Shown here: piece by piece, positions 32,699 to 33,492 of the stretch
Position numbering within the stretch: the first letter of the stretch is position 1
How the letters are laid out: the number at the start of each line of letters is the position of its first letter
The notes under the pieces: generated by a model
What the model saw: the letters and a program-made list of their open reading frames with translations, nothing else
The model's database searches: none
Told to the model about the DNA's origin: nothing
Source of the DNA: an uncultured Eubacteriales bacterium
GTDB lineage: Bacteria > Bacillota > Clostridia > Lachnospirales > Bianqueaceae
Reading direction: 5' to 3'
NCBI GenBank assembly: GCA_902783575.1
Contig: CACZRP010000001.1
Span: 1-33,492 of the forward strand
Length of the DNA stretch: 33,492 nucleotides
Translations under genes and position numbers: made by a program

Positions 32699-33492
32699 AT
32701 GTTAGTTGAAACCAAAGCAAGAGTCGGCGTATTCGCCATTGCCCTGGGCGCATACCTGCCCCAGTTCCCCTCTCTGGTGCCCGAATTCGAGGGCCAGTAC
32801 GAAGCCTTCAAGAAGACCCTCCCCTCCACCGTGGAGCTCATCGACGGAGGCATCGTCACCACCAAGGAGCTGGCTATGGCGGCCGGAGACAAATTCCGCA
32901 GCGCCGATGTGGATCTGGTCATTTTGCAGATGCTGACCTACGCCACTTCCTACAACATGCTTCCCGCTGTCCGCGATCTGGATGTGCCGGTGGTCATCGT
33001 GAATGTTCAGAAGAAAAAGGCGCCGGACTACGCCAACACCGATACCGCCACCTGGCTGGGCGAGCTTTACGCCTGCGGCGCTGTGGGTGAAATGGTAGCG
33101 GATCTGGAAAGAGCCGGCAAACGTCATGCCGTTATCACCGGCGTGGTGGAAGGCGGCGATCCCGGCGTTCAGGCCGAGATTGAAGACTGGTGCAAGGCTG
33201 CTCAGGTGCGCCGCCGCTTCCGTGACACCAACCTGGCACAGATCGGCCGTCCCTACCCCGGCATGATGGATCTGTACATCGACGAGACCAACCTTTATCA
33301 CCGCATGTGGCTCTACACCAAGCAGTTCGACTGGGAGAAAATGTGGGCCATCGCCGACAATATCACCGATGAGAATGCCATCCGCGAGAAAGCCCAGGAG
33401 ATTCTGGATACCTTCGATATCGAAGGCGGCGGCACCATTGAAAAGGTCTGGGAAATGGCCAAATATGTGGTGGCCTTCGAGCAGTGGGTCAA
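32699..33492 (+). CDS. L-fucose/L-arabinose isomerase family protein, N-terminal part
   Basis: The first 264 residues of a protein that runs off the right edge. The region resembles the N-terminal domains of L-fucose/L-arabinose isomerase-family proteins, with the VDLVILQMLTYATSYNMLPAVRDLDVPVVIVNVQ segment near 75-108, followed by the VGEMVADLERAGKRHAVITGVVEG stretch. These enzymes convert aldoses to ketoses with Mn2+; the catalytic residues are expected further downstream. The start has AGGAGG with good spacing, 35 bases after rhaB. It is not the classical RhaA fold, so it may be an alternative rhamnose isomerase supplying rhamnulose to RhaB. Specificity is inferred from context only. Confidence 0.82.
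   Translation, partial: MLVETKARVGVFAIALGAYLPQFPSLVPEFEGQYEAFKKTLPSTVELIDGGIVTTKELAMAAGDKFRSADVDLVILQMLTYATSYNMLPAVRDLDVPVVIVNVQKKKAPDYANTDTATWLGELYACGAVGEMVADLERAGKRHAVITGVVEGGDPGVQAEIEDWCKAAQVRRRFRDTNLAQIGRPYPGMMDLYIDETNLYHRMWLYTKQFDWEKMWAIADNITDENAIREKAQEILDTFDIEGGGTIEKVWEMAKYVVAFEQWV

Noticed and set aside
1..33492. Mobile elements, CRISPR arrays, tRNA and rRNA genes
   Set aside because: No transposase or integrase protein, regularly spaced repeats, tRNA cloverleaf or rRNA-like stretches were noticed on either strand.

Overview
The window reads as chromosomal DNA of an anaerobic Firmicute, most likely a Lachnospiraceae or other Clostridia member of moderately high GC. The signs are strong AGGAGG-type ribosome binding sites, the split P-protein genes gcvPA/gcvPB, a tandem glycine riboswitch, a DapH of the Bacillus/Clostridium acetylase type, a radical SAM enzyme and sigma-A-like promoters. 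This assignment is inferred from gene content only. I see no rRNA, tRNA, CRISPR array, insertion sequence or phage gene. Genes are densely packed and many neighbours overlap by 1, 4 or 8 bases, which suggests tightly coupled operons.

Positions 1-5711 (minus strand) hold a glycine cleavage operon: promoter, tandem glycine riboswitch with a terminator-type expression platform, gcvT, gcvH, gcvPA, gcvPB, lplA and the first codons of a dihydrolipoamide dehydrogenase gene. Together these encode the T, H, P and L proteins plus the ligase that lipoylates H. Positions 5730-7863 hold an SPFH/band-7 membrane protein and a membrane-anchored protein of unknown function. A divergent EamA-type transporter follows (8047-8922).

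Positions 8939-12707 (minus) encode TldD, TldE and asparagine synthetase A in a run with 1-base overlaps. Divergent from it, 12842-16508 (plus) is a four-gene operon: DegT-type aminotransferase, an unrecognised 167-residue protein, a dienelactone-hydrolase-like enzyme and a radical SAM/SPASM enzyme with a SEC-C tail. This is the least explained unit in the window. Converging on it is a three-gene signalling operon (16510-20087, minus): a multi-pass membrane protein with a degenerate kinase-like C-terminus, a histidine kinase and a LuxR-type response regulator.

Positions 20194-26775 (minus) hold a Gfo/Idh/MocA oxidoreductase with its own promoter, preceded by dapH, a lysA-like decarboxylase, an aminotransferase and an M20 deacetylase. 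These look like an acetylated-intermediate diaminopimelate/lysine branch, to which a short GH32 glycosidase gene is coupled at the 3' end. Positions 26960-28585 encode an unusual fusion of a sugar-isomerase-like TIM barrel with a TolB-like propeller. A divergent MATE transporter follows (28706-30100).

Positions 30075-33492 look like a sugar locus: an AraC-type regulator divergent from a rhamnulokinase gene (rhaB), then an L-fucose/L-arabinose-isomerase-family gene cut by the window edge.
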